A stretch of 64,000 nucleotides of DNA from NCBI RefSeq assembly GCF_030413175.1, contig NZ_CP129212.1, positions 4,278,001-4,342,000 of the forward strand, given 5' to 3'. The stretch is from Bradyrhizobium roseum. GTDB taxonomy: Bacteria > Pseudomonadota > Alphaproteobacteria > Rhizobiales > Xanthobacteraceae. Below, one piece after another: positions 52,614 through 60,892 of this stretch; position 1 is the stretch's first letter; each line of letters starts with the position of its first letter. The notes beneath the pieces were generated by a model. That model saw only the letters and a program-made list of their open reading frames with translations. It did not search any database and was not told the DNA's origin. The translations under genes were made by a program, and so were the position numbers.

Positions 52614-53489
52614 GTGGGGACCGTGAGCGAAGCGACAATCGACAGAATCCGAGCCGAAGGTACAGCAAGGTCCGCCGCAGCCATCGATCAGTTGGCCAAA
52701 GTGATCCGCTCGATTCCGGACCATGAGGATCCTACGGAGAAGATAAGCGTTCGACATCTCAACTTTTATTATCAGGACGGCAATCACGCCCTCAAGGACG
52801 TGTCCGTACCCATTTATGCCAACCGCGTAACCGCGTTTATCGGCCCATCCGGTTGCGGAAAATCAACCTTGTTGCGCGTCTTCAATCGCATCTATGCGCT
52901 CTATCCAGGGCAGCGCGTCGAAGGCGATGTCCTGCTCGATGGCGTGAATATCCTTTCCAAGGATGAGGATCCAACCGTTCTCCGAACCCGGATAGGCATG
53001 GTATTCCAGAAGCCAACGCCATTTCCGATGTCGGTCTACGACAACATTGCCTTTGGCATTGGCCTCAATCGGAAGCTTTCCAAACAGCAAATGGATGAAG
53101 AAGTAGAACTGGCCCTGCGGCGCGTCGCGCTTTGGGACGAGGTGAAGGATCACCTCGCAAGAACCGGATTGGAACTGTCGGGCGGGCAGCAGCAGCGTCT
53201 TTGTATTGCCCGTACCATTGCGACTCGGCCCGAGGTTCTGCTTCTCGACGAACCATGTGCCTCGATCGATCCGATTTCGTCCGCAAAGATCGAGCAGACT
53301 ATCGACGAACTCAAGCATGACCACACGATCGTCATCGTCACACACAACCTTCAACAGGCGGCTCGGGTTTCCGATTATGCGGGCTTCATGTATTTGGGCG
53401 AGATGAGTGAATTTGGCCCCGTGCGCCGGATATTCGTGACGCCCGGCGATCCGCGCACGCAGCGGTTTATCACCGGCCGGTTTGGCTAG
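52614..53489 (+). CDS. pstB: PstB-like phosphate ABC transporter ATPase, without other pst genes
   Basis: A 291-residue ATPase. Walker [17 protein letters not shown] is the PstB form (near residue 83), signature [16 protein letters not shown], Walker [14 protein letters not shown]. The family usually starts close to the first strand; here about 40 extra residues precede [14 protein letters not shown] 52614 is used, GTG 52623 is also possible. No pstS, pstC, pstA or phoU lies next to it, which is unusual; it may serve permeases encoded elsewhere or a specialised role. Confidence 0.88.
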   Translation: MGTVSEATIDRIRAEGTARSAAAIDQLAKVIRSIPDHEDPTEKISVRHLNFYYQDGNHALKDVSVPIYANRVTAFIGPSGCGKSTLLRVFNRIYALYPGQRVEGDVLLDGVNILSKDEDPTVLRTRIGMVFQKPTPFPMSVYDNIAFGIGLNRKLSKQQMDEEVELALRRVALWDEVKDHLARTGLELSGGQQQRLCIARTIATRPEVLLLDEPCASIDPISSAKIEQTIDELKHDHTIVIVTHNLQQAARVSDYAGFMYLGEMSEFGPVRRIFVTPGDPRTQRFITGRFG

Positions 53490-54409
53490 CCAGACAAGTC
53501 AATCGGCGTCTGCGATGATTGCGTTGTCGGTCTGGGCCGCCGGCTGGCCGTGGTCGCAATCCAGATGCCGGCGAACACCGTCACGATGCCGCCGACGAGA
53601 TTCCAGCTGAGCGGTTCGTCCAGCAATGCGGCGCCTACGAGCGACGCGGTGATCGGATTGACGGTGACCGAAATCGCGACGCGGGTCGGCGTCGTGCGCG
53701 CCAGCGCGAACGCCCAGAGGTAGAACGTCAAGGCGCTGCCGAAGGCGCCGAGATAGGTGGCAGCCAGCCATTGCGGGACCTCGAAAGCTGCGACGGGCGC
53801 AAAGCTGCCTCGCGCCTGCGAGATCAGAACCAGGCATGCCGCACCGACCCCCATGGATACCGTCGTGAAGGGAAGCGGCCCCGAGCGGGCGATGAACGGC
53901 TTGGACCAGATGCTGTAGAGCGCCATGCAGAGGGCGGCCGCGACCATCAGCAGATCGCCGCACCAGGCCCCCGGCGGCGCGGATGCAAGATTCGACAGCA
54001 GCGCCAGAGCGACGCCGAGCGTGGCGATCACCACCCCGATCGATTTACGCATCGTGAGCGCCTCGCTGCCGAGCGCGCCACCCACGACCATTGTCAGCAA
54101 CGGCAGCGTCGACAAGGCCAGCGCGCCACGCGCCGCCGTCGTGAAAATCAGCGACGCATTGAAGAGGACCGGGAACAGGGCGAAGTACAGTACGCCCAGC
54201 CCGACGACGCCCGTCCAGTCGGAGCGCTGCGGCCATCGATCGCCCTGCAGCAGGGCCACCGGCAACAGCAGCAGAAAGCCGATGCCGAACCGGAACGATC
54301 CGATCGCCAACGGATCGATCGTGTGCACCAGATAGCGCGTCGCCCCGATCGACGTTCCGCCCAGGCCGCTCGACAGAATAGCCGCCAGTACGCCCCACAC
54401 CTCGCCCAT
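53486..54409 (-). CDS. EamA/DMT-family transporter
   Basis: A 307-residue inner-membrane protein with ten hydrophobic segments in two EamA halves of five each. [23 protein letters not shown] is the first-half signature, and the second half ends [22 protein letters not shown]. These carriers export amino acids, nucleotides or drugs. Its stop overlaps the pstB stop by 4 bases (convergent). A LysR gene is divergent with an 89-base spacer containing two palindromes, a typical regulator-exporter arrangement. Confidence 0.88.
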   Translation of the reverse strand: MGEVWGVLAAILSSGLGGTSIGATRYLVHTIDPLAIGSFRFGIGFLLLLPVALLQGDRWPQRSDWTGVVGLGVLYFALFPVLFNASLIFTTAARGALALSTLPLLTMVVGGALGSEALTMRKSIGVVIATLGVALALLSNLASAPPGAWCGDLLMVAAALCMALYSIWSKPFIARSGPLPFTTVSMGVGAACLVLISQARGSFAPVAAFEVPQWLAATYLGAFGSALTFYLWAFALARTTPTRVAISVTVNPITASLVGAALLDEPLSWNLVGGIVTVFAGIWIATTASRRPRPTTQSSQTPIDLSG

Positions 54410-54459
54410 GCACCTCCCCTTTCGCCTTGCGGGTACGGTAGAGACTGCTTAGTAATCAA

Positions 54460-54497
54460 GAAATGGAATTTCTGCGATACATGAAATAACGTTTCAT
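54460..54497. promoter_or_regulatory. Palindromes between the DMT and LysR genes
   Basis: GAAATGGAATTTC (54460-54472) and ATGAAATAACGTTTCAT (54481-54497) are inverted repeats in the divergent spacer; the second ends 1 base before the LysR ATG. They are candidate LysR sites for the exporter and autoregulation. Confidence 0.45.
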
Positions 54498-54498
54498 C

Positions 54499-55410
54499 AT
54501 GAGTATACCCGCCCTTGATCCGGATCTCCTGAAGGCCTTCGTCGCAGTGGCCGACAGCCGCTCCTTCACGCGCGCAGCCACACGGCTCAACCGGACGCAG
54601 TCCGCGGTAAGCATGCAGATCAAGCGCTTGGAGGATCGCCTCGGTGTTGCGCTGTTCAACCGCACCAAGGCCCATGTCGATCTGAGCCCCGCGGGCGAAG
54701 GGCTGCTCGGATACGCCAGACGCATCCTGACGCTGAACGACGAGGCCGTCGGCAAGCTGCGGGAGCGCAAGGTCGAGGGGGTCGTGCGCCTCGGCGTGAT
54801 GGACGATTATGGAACCCTGATCGTGCCGCCGGTGCTGGCAAGTTTTGTTGCCTGCTATCCGCGGGTTCAGGTCGAGATGGAAACTGGCCTCACTTGTTCC
54901 ATGCCCTCGCGTCTTGGCGATGCCTATGACCTCGTGATCGCCATGCATCCGGAGGGAACGGGCGAGGGTGAATTTTTGCGGCGCGAGCAGGCGGCGTGGG
55001 CCACCGGCGCGTTTCATCCGGTCGAGCAGCAGGACCCGCTGCCTCTGGCGCTTTATCCCAACGGCTGCCTGTTCCGGAAATGGGCGATCGAGGCGCTCGA
55101 TGCTGCGAGGCGGCCATGGCGGCTGGCTTTCGTCAGCCAGAGCCTTGCCGCCGTCGAGTCTGTTGCCGCGCAGGGGCTTGCCGTGACCGTGGTGAAGGCC
55201 GGTACCTTTCCGCCAAAATTGCGCCCGCTGTCGGAGCGCGATGGCCTGCCGCGACTACCCGCTGCGGATATCTGCCTGCATCGCACGGCGAACCTGTCAC
55301 AGGCGGGCACGCTGCTCGCAAATCACTTGCGTTCGGCCATCTCCAACCATCTTGATGAAATCGCGGTGCGGCGCGCCACCCGCGACGCCATTCCGATTGC
55401 CTTCAACTGA
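54499..55410 (+). CDS. LysR-family transcriptional regulator
   Basis: A 303-residue regulator. DLLKAFVAVADSRSFTRAA with TRLNRTQSAVSMQIKRLE is the winged helix-turn-helix; the effector domain follows at normal length. It is divergent from the DMT exporter, which it likely controls. The next gene, an M50 protease, starts 10 bases after its stop and could be read from the same transcript, although the functions look unrelated. The inducer is unknown. Confidence 0.9.
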   Translation: MSIPALDPDLLKAFVAVADSRSFTRAATRLNRTQSAVSMQIKRLEDRLGVALFNRTKAHVDLSPAGEGLLGYARRILTLNDEAVGKLRERKVEGVVRLGVMDDYGTLIVPPVLASFVACYPRVQVEMETGLTCSMPSRLGDAYDLVIAMHPEGTGEGEFLRREQAAWATGAFHPVEQQDPLPLALYPNGCLFRKWAIEALDAARRPWRLAFVSQSLAAVESVAAQGLAVTVVKAGTFPPKLRPLSERDGLPRLPAADICLHRTANLSQAGTLLANHLRSAISNHLDEIAVRRATRDAIPIAFN

Positions 55411-55420
55411 GCGAGATCAC

Positions 55421-56101
55421 GTGGACATCACACTTTACGGCATCTCGGTGTGGGTGCTCCCCCTCCTGATCGCCATCACCTTTCACGAGGCCGCGCACGC
55501 CTTTGTCGCCTACAAGCTCGGCGACGATACCGCCTTTCAGCTGGGCCGGGTCAGCTTCAATCCGATCAAGCATATTGATCCGTTCGGAACCGTGATTCTG
55601 CCGGGCGTGCTGCTGCTGGCGCATTCGCCCTTCCTGTTCGGCTATGCCAAGCCGGTTCCGGTGAATTTCCGCAACCTGAACCATCCCCGGCTCGACATGG
55701 TCTGGGTGGCTCTGGCCGGCCCGGCGATCAACATCGTGCTGGCGACCGTCGTGGCGTTCGCCTTCCACGCCTTGCCCTTGGTGCCGCCGGACGCCGCCAA
55801 ATGGACCGCGGACAACCTCAAAAACGCGTTCCTGATCAATATCGTGCTGGCGATCTTCAACATGATGCCGATCCCGCCGCTGGACGGCGGCCGGGTCGCC
55901 GTCGGGTTGCTGCCACGGGTGCTGGCCTACCCGCTGTCGCGGCTGGAACCGTACGGCATGCTGATCCTGCTCGGCCTTTTGATCCTGCTGCCGGTGATCG
56001 GCGCGCAGCTCGGCCTAAATCTTGATGTTATTTCGTCGATACTCCGAACGTTGACCGGATATGTGATCAGCGCCCTTCTCTTCATCACCGGCAACGCTTA
56101 A
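55421..56101 (+). CDS. Site-2 (M50) family membrane protease
   Basis: A 226-residue membrane protein. FHEAAHAF carries the zinc-binding H-E-x-x-H (H22, E23, H26), and FNMMPIPPLDGGR the third ligand aspartate. About five hydrophobic segments surround them. This is the compact bacterial S2P-like group without PDZ domains. It would cut a membrane-embedded substrate. GTG 55421 has GCGAG upstream and gives VDITLYGISVWVLPLL; the longer frame is inside the LysR gene. It ends 44 bases before the next gene. Confidence 0.9.
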   Translation: MDITLYGISVWVLPLLIAITFHEAAHAFVAYKLGDDTAFQLGRVSFNPIKHIDPFGTVILPGVLLLAHSPFLFGYAKPVPVNFRNLNHPRLDMVWVALAGPAINIVLATVVAFAFHALPLVPPDAAKWTADNLKNAFLINIVLAIFNMMPIPPLDGGRVAVGLLPRVLAYPLSRLEPYGMLILLGLLILLPVIGAQLGLNLDVISSILRTLTGYVISALLFITGNA

Positions 56102-56145
56102 ACTTCAAACTGAAACGCTACACAGGGAAGAACCGACCCCGCACC

Positions 56146-56577
56146 ATGCCGACCAAAGCTGCCGATATGCTGATTGCACGCCGCGCCGATACGCGCGCGA
56201 GGGCAGATTTTGCGACGTGGAAGATGCTGGCCAAACTCAACGGTTTTTCCGCCCTGCCCGCCGAGGCGCAGAGCTTTCTGGAAGGCTACCGGCAGCTGTT
56301 GGCGAAGATGACCGAGGCGGACGCCTCCGAGGCCACCATCCAGCTCATGTACAAGAGCTACTATGCCGAGATGGGCGGCTCCGGAACGCCGCCCGAAATC
56401 CCCTCGCGCGCCAGCGAGCCGGTCACCGATACCGGCAACGTCACCGCGTTCCGCCGCCCGGCCGCCCGGCCGAAGCCGGGCCCCTCGGGACAAGCCGAGA
56501 AACCGCGTCTGCCGGTGGCGCTGATCTTCTGCTGCCTCGCCGTGGTCTACGTCAGCATCCGCTATTTCTGGCGCTGA
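56146..56577 (+). CDS. Hypothetical protein with C-terminal membrane anchor
   Basis: A 143-residue protein. Residues 1-80 are helical and charged (MLIARRADTRARADFATWKM), 85-120 are Pro/Ala/Arg-rich, and the end PVALIFCCLAVVYVSIRYFW is a single membrane span. It would sit in the inner membrane with its N-terminus in the cytoplasm. It is close behind the M50 protease, so it could be a substrate or partner, but there is no direct evidence. No domain was recognised. Confidence 0.7.
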   Translation: MPTKAADMLIARRADTRARADFATWKMLAKLNGFSALPAEAQSFLEGYRQLLAKMTEADASEATIQLMYKSYYAEMGGSGTPPEIPSRASEPVTDTGNVTAFRRPAARPKPGPSGQAEKPRLPVALIFCCLAVVYVSIRYFWR

Positions 56578-56740
56578 CCCGCCGCCCCCGCAAAGTTAAC
56601 GCGAATGCCCTGCGAATTCGCCGCCTGGCGGAATATTCGCACGACGACATTTGCGCGCAGCGGCTAGGCGATCGGGCCAAGGCCGGACATAATGGCCCCG
56701 CCAACCAACAAGCATTCAAAGCAATATTTCTGGAGGATAG

Positions 56741-57961
56741 ATGAAGCGATCCATTGCAGCCCTGGTCATGACCTCGAGCCTGGTGCTGGCCACCGGCGCG
56801 TTTGCGCAGACACTCGACAAGGTCGTCAAGGTCGGAAGTCTCGGCGACCAGTCCGGTCTTTACGCCGACATCGGCGGACCCGGATCGACGGTTGCCGCGC
56901 AGATGGCGGTCGAGGATTCCGGGCTGCTCGCCAAGGGCTGGAAGATCGAGGTGATCGCCGCCGATCACCAGAACAAGCCCGACGTCGGCACCAACATCGG
57001 CAAGCAGTGGATCGACGTCGAGAAGGTCGACGTGTTCGTCGACCTTGCCAGTTCCGGCGTCGGCCTCGCCATTTCGAACCTCGCCAAGGAAAAGAACGTC
57101 GTCAACCTCAACTCCGGCTCGGCATCGTCCGACCTCACCGGCTCGCAATGCTCGCCGAACACGGTTCACTGGGTCTACGACACCTGGATGCTGGCCAACG
57201 GCACCGGCAAGGCGCTGGCGAAAGCCGGCGGCGACAGCTGGTTCTTCCTCACCGCAGACTACGCCTTCGGCCACGCTCTGGAGCGCGACACCGCCGCCGT
57301 CGTTACCGCCAATGGCGGCAAGGTGCTTGGCGGCGTCAAGCATCCGCTCAACAATGCCGACTTCTCCTCGTTCCTGCTGCAGGCGCAGAGTTCGAAAGCG
57401 AAGATCATCGGGCTTGCCAACGCCGGCGGCGACACCACCAACTCGATCAAGCAGGCGGCGGAGTTCGGCATCGTCCAGGGCGGCCAGAAGCTCGCGGGCA
57501 TGCTGATGTTCATCACCGACGTTCATTCGCTCGGGCTGAAGGTGGCGCAGGGCCTGAACTTCACCGAGACCTTCTACTGGGACATGAACGACCAGACCCG
57601 TGCCTTCACCAAGCGCTTCAACGAAAAATACAAGAAGGGCCCGCCGACCATGGTGCAGGCCGGCGTCTACTCCTCGCTGATCCATTACTTCAAGGCGCTG
57701 GAAGCGCTCGGCGGCAATCCGCATGACGGCCGCGCCGTCGTCGCCAAGATGAAGGAACTGCCGACCGACGATCCACTGTTCGGCAAGGGCTCGGTCCGCG
57801 CCGACGGCCGCAAGATCCACCCGGCCTACCTGTTTGAGGTGAAGAAGCCGGCCGACTCGAAGTATCCGTGGGACTACTACAACCTCGTCGCCACGATCCC
57901 GGCGGCAGAGGCCTTCATCCCGCTCGAGAAAAGCGTCTGCCCGATGCTGAAGAAGACCTGA
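56741..57961 (+). CDS. ABC transporter substrate-binding protein (branched-chain amino acid/amide type)
   Basis: A 406-residue periplasmic protein. The Sec signal SLVLATGAFAQ is cut near residue 22, then VVKVGSLGDQSGLYADIGGPG opens the type I receptor fold. WFFLTADYAFGHALERDT and ADFSSFLLQAQSSKAKII are typical of the amide/branched-chain group. GGAGGA is 5 bases before the ATG. No permease or ATPase genes adjoin, and a strong hairpin follows the stop, so it is transcribed alone. Confidence 0.9.
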   Translation: MKRSIAALVMTSSLVLATGAFAQTLDKVVKVGSLGDQSGLYADIGGPGSTVAAQMAVEDSGLLAKGWKIEVIAADHQNKPDVGTNIGKQWIDVEKVDVFVDLASSGVGLAISNLAKEKNVVNLNSGSASSDLTGSQCSPNTVHWVYDTWMLANGTGKALAKAGGDSWFFLTADYAFGHALERDTAAVVTANGGKVLGGVKHPLNNADFSSFLLQAQSSKAKIIGLANAGGDTTNSIKQAAEFGIVQGGQKLAGMLMFITDVHSLGLKVAQGLNFTETFYWDMNDQTRAFTKRFNEKYKKGPPTMVQAGVYSSLIHYFKALEALGGNPHDGRAVVAKMKELPTDDPLFGKGSVRADGRKIHPAYLFEVKKPADSKYPWDYYNLVATIPAAEAFIPLEKSVCPMLKKT

Positions 57962-57990
57962 GCGACGCGATCAGCGGATGACGTCACGAG

Positions 57991-58020
57991 GCCCTCTCCC
58001 GGCGCCGGGAGGGGGCTTTT
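57991..58020 (+). terminator. Rho-independent terminator of the substrate-binding protein gene
   Basis: GCCCTCTCCCGGC is followed directly by GCCGGGAGGGGGC and TTTT: a 13-base GC-rich stem with one mismatch, almost no loop, then a short T-tract. It starts 30 bases after the stop. Confidence 0.85.
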
Positions 58021-58301
58021 GCATTGTCCCGAACACAAAACATCGAAAACAACCCCATGCACAGTAGCGATGTATCTGAGTTTGCATCTCTTTTGGCAGC
58101 GCATTGATCAAAGCACGAGATCAGCCGCCGCAGCATGACATGAGCTCGGGCTGGCTCTCGTTCAGATACCTTGCACGCTAGGCTAAGCGTCCCTTCAGCA
58201 CTGTTCGTGCTTTGCCTCGAACGACGCAAGCCCCGGCACTGCCGAGACCGTCAGGCCCGGGTTCTCCGAGACCAGCCCGCTGGGCGCCCGATAAAACCGA
58301 A
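58021..58301. other. Non-coding stretch after the terminator
   Basis: About 280 bases between the terminator and the Rid-family gene end. It contains AACAACCCCATGCACAGTAG, an AT-richer sequence unlike its surroundings. Only short shadow frames are present. Confidence 0.4.
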
Positions 58302-58703
58302 CTAGACCCCCGCGCCGATCACGCCGGTCGCGTTGATCTCCACCTTGAGCGGCGGGTTGGCCTTGGGCGAGCCCACGCGCTTTACCTCGATCAAGGTTGA
58401 ACAGGGAAAATCGCCGGTGAAGAACTCCCGGCGCGCGCGCCACACCTCGGTGTTTTCATCGAGATTGGTGACGTACACCGTGATGGACATGATGTCATTC
58501 ATCTTGCCCCCCGCGGCCTCCAGCATGTCCTTGAACTTCTGGAAGATCGACTTGGCCTGAACGTACATGTCGTCGCCTGGATGCTCCCCCTGGGGCCCCG
58601 AGCCGGTCATCCCCGCGATGTGGAAATGTCCGTTGGCCACTTTCATGTTGGACCAGGTCTGCGGCGGCGCCTCGGCCACCTTGGGCGATCGGATGGTTTG
58701 CAT
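58302..58703 (-). CDS. Rid (YjgF/YER057c/UK114) family protein lacking the catalytic arginine
   Basis: A 133-residue protein of the trimeric Rid fold. ANGHFHIAGMTGSG and MLEAAGGKMNDIMSITVYVT are family stretches. In RidA an arginine follows the Y/F-P-A segment and holds the imine substrate's carboxylate; here the sequence is DFPCSTLIEVKR, with serine (S102) in that place, so imine deaminase activity is not expected and one of the Arg-less Rid subgroups is more likely. ATG 58703 is chosen; ATG 58754 would add 17 residues. Confidence 0.82.
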   Translation of the reverse strand: MQTIRSPKVAEAPPQTWSNMKVANGHFHIAGMTGSGPQGEHPGDDMYVQAKSIFQKFKDMLEAAGGKMNDIMSITVYVTNLDENTEVWRARREFFTGDFPCSTLIEVKRVGSPKANPPLKVEINATGVIGAGV

Positions 58704-58936
58704 GCTCAAGAGCGTCCTCCCGTAAAGCGGATTCGACGCGAGCCAGGATGCCATGTCGTCAGGACCTTCCGTCCAAACAGCTGGTGGCGCTGTACTGCCA
58801 ACTCGCAACACGGATCGTACCACGCGCATCGCGATGGTAAACGGGGCGCGCGCAGGGATTGGAAAGGCGACATGTCAGCCTTCCGCGGGCGTCGCCTGTT
58901 TCGGCTCTAGTCAAAGCGGAAGTAGACGCCCCAACC

Positions 58937-59467
58937 CTAACGCGTCGATTTCACAAGCCTTACGAACAATTGAATACCGCGCGAATTGGCGTCCGGCTGG
59001 CCGTCGATGAAATCGAAATTCCAGTAAAGGTCCAACTCGCCGCCCATGGCGTTCGTGGTCCAATACTTTGCGTGCCCCTCGGCATCCGCGCGTATATCAG
59101 GAAATACGGACGGATCGACAACCGGGCTGCCACAACCAACGTCTACCAAACTTTGGAGTTCTGGGCCCGAAGGGACACGCCATCCCTCAGATGCCGCGGC
59201 AATGGCTTCTTTCAATCCAAGATACTGAACCTGCCCCTCACACGCCCCATGGCCTGTCCACTCGGTGCCCAGGGAACATCGCTTCCAAAGCAGGCCCGTT
59301 TTCGTATCCCGCACTTCACCGCCAAGAAGTTGGAAGCGCGTCTGAGGAGTTGATCCATCGCGGCCATAGCACCCCGCGATGCAGGACATCGGAGCCACGA
59401 CAAGCAGGACTGCTGTCGTCAGCAGCACGCAACAAAGGCTTTGCGGCCGTTCGAGAGGTTTGAGCAT
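58937..59467 (-). CDS. Secreted DUF1566 domain protein
   Basis: A 176-residue protein with an N-terminal hydrophobic signal (LCCVLLTTAVLLVVAPMSC). The DUF1566 (Lcl-type) fold shows as VRDTKTGLLWKRCS, GWRVPSGPELQSLVD and YWTTNAMGG. Such domains occur in secreted or surface proteins and are related to lectin-like folds. Cysteines near residues 29, 33, 64, 76 and 112 could form disulfides. It lies downstream of the kinase pair on the same strand with a 72-base gap, so co-transcription is possible. Confidence 0.8.
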   Translation of the reverse strand: MLKPLERPQSLCCVLLTTAVLLVVAPMSCIAGCYGRDGSTPQTRFQLLGGEVRDTKTGLLWKRCSLGTEWTGHGACEGQVQYLGLKEAIAAASEGWRVPSGPELQSLVDVGCGSPVVDPSVFPDIRADAEGHAKYWTTNAMGGELDLYWNFDFIDGQPDANSRGIQLFVRLVKSTR

Positions 59468-59539
59468 TTCACGATATCGTTCGCAACCAAGCGAGATCCA
59501 TTCGGCCGAAGCCTATCAGATGTCTGTTTCACATTATAG

Positions 59540-60892
59540 CTACCTCGCCAGTTCCAGGCGTGCTTCCAGTCCGCCGCCGTCGCGATTGGCGAGCGTGAGC
59601 GTGCCGCGAAGCGCGTTGACGAGTTGCTGGGCGATGGCGAGGCCGAGCCCGGTGCCGCCGGTTTCGCGACTGCGCGAGGCCTCGACGCGATAGAACGGCA
59701 AAAATACCGATTTCAGATGCTCGTCGGGAATGCCGGGGCCTCGGTCCGATACGCTGATCGCGATGCTATCCGATTGTTGCGCATCGATGGCGACTTCGAC
59801 ATCCTCGCCGAATTTCAGCCCGTTATCGATCAGGTTGATCATGATGCGGCGCAAGGCCTGCGGGTGCGTGAGAATCGTCACCCCGCGTTCTCCGGAAAAG
59901 CGAACAGAATTTCCGGCGTCGGAATAGTCGCAGACGAGGCTGTCGATCAGGGCATGCAGGTCGGTCTGGCAGCGCTGCTCGCTAATCTCGTCGCGGCCGC
60001 GGGCCAACGCAAGACCCTGCTTGACTAGCGTCTGCATTTCCTGCAGGTCGCCCTGCAGCTTTTCCCTGGCGTCGCCGTCACCGAGGAAATCAGCGCGCAG
60101 CCGCATGCGCGTGATCGGAGTCTGAAGGCGGCGCGAGATCCCCGCCAGAATCTGGATCCGCTCCACCGCCTGCTCGGCAATGCGACGCTGCATGGCGTTG
60201 AACGCGGTAGCGGCGCGCACCACTTCCTTCGGGCCATCCTCCGGGAGCGGCGCGGCGCGCAGATCCGAACCCAGGCTGTTGGCCGCACGCTCGAGGCGCG
60301 CCAGCGGTCGTGTCGCGAGCTTCACCGCAACCCAGGTGAAGAATGCGAGAAAGCAGAGTTGGACGGCGAGCGCCGCCGGCAACCAGGGCGAAACCAGCGT
60401 CGGCAACAAAGGCGAAATGGCCCTCCTCGGTGCGGCGAATTCGAGCATCAGCGGGCTGCCGTCCTTAAGGTGAATGAGCCAGCCCAGTCTCTGTCGATTC
60501 AGTGGATCGAGGTAGAAGACGGTGGTCGCGTCGTGGTCGCTCCCCAGCATGGCCCTCAAACGCGCCAGGTTCTCTTGTCGTCGTTTGGGTGGCGCCGCTT
60601 CTATCTCCCCTCCCTCTCTGACAACGTATCGATATGTAGGTCGAGCGAAGCGGTCGAGCCATGCGGGTCTTTCTTCGGGCTTGACCCGATCGAGGATAGC
60701 GACCGCCATCGCGATGGATCTCATGAAATAGTCATCCGACTGCTCGCCGCTGGGGCCGAAGACATTGAGGGCGACCAGACCAAAGGACAGCAGATGCGCA
60801 GCCAGCAGACCGGCGAACAGGATGATCGCCAGCCGGCGGAACAGTGAGTCCGGCCAAAGACGCGCCGCCATACGTCGAAGGTGGGCGCTCAT
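59540..60892 (-). CDS. Histidine kinase with intact ATPase domain but no phospho-accepting histidine
   Basis: A 450-residue membrane sensor kinase. Membrane segments lie at about 20-43 and 172-192, with a periplasmic sensor of about 125 residues between, then HAMP (193-245), dimerisation helices (246-300) and an HATPase domain (310-450) with N-box IDNGLKF (N357), SDRGPGIPD and GGTGLGLA. In the H-box the sequence is ISRRLQTP: the conserved His and following acidic residue are R254 and R255. The paralogue upstream reads ISHDLQTP. It should bind ATP but cannot accept phosphate itself. It is coupled by ATGA overlap to the paralogue. Confidence 0.9.
   Translation of the reverse strand: MSAHLRRMAARLWPDSLFRRLAIILFAGLLAAHLLSFGLVALNVFGPSGEQSDDYFMRSIAMAVAILDRVKPEERPAWLDRFARPTYRYVVREGGEIEAAPPKRRQENLARLRAMLGSDHDATTVFYLDPLNRQRLGWLIHLKDGSPLMLEFAAPRRAISPLLPTLVSPWLPAALAVQLCFLAFFTWVAVKLATRPLARLERAANSLGSDLRAAPLPEDGPKEVVRAATAFNAMQRRIAEQAVERIQILAGISRRLQTPITRMRLRADFLGDGDAREKLQGDLQEMQTLVKQGLALARGRDEISEQRCQTDLHALIDSLVCDYSDAGNSVRFSGERGVTILTHPQALRRIMINLIDNGLKFGEDVEVAIDAQQSDSIAISVSDRGPGIPDEHLKSVFLPFYRVEASRSRETGGTGLGLAIAQQLVNALRGTLTLANRDGGGLEARLELAR

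Noticed and set aside
58021..58301. Possible small RNA gene after the terminator
   Set aside because: No promoter-hairpin pair was recognisable; the AACAACCCCATGCACAGTAG segment may be a repeated genomic motif but this cannot be confirmed here.
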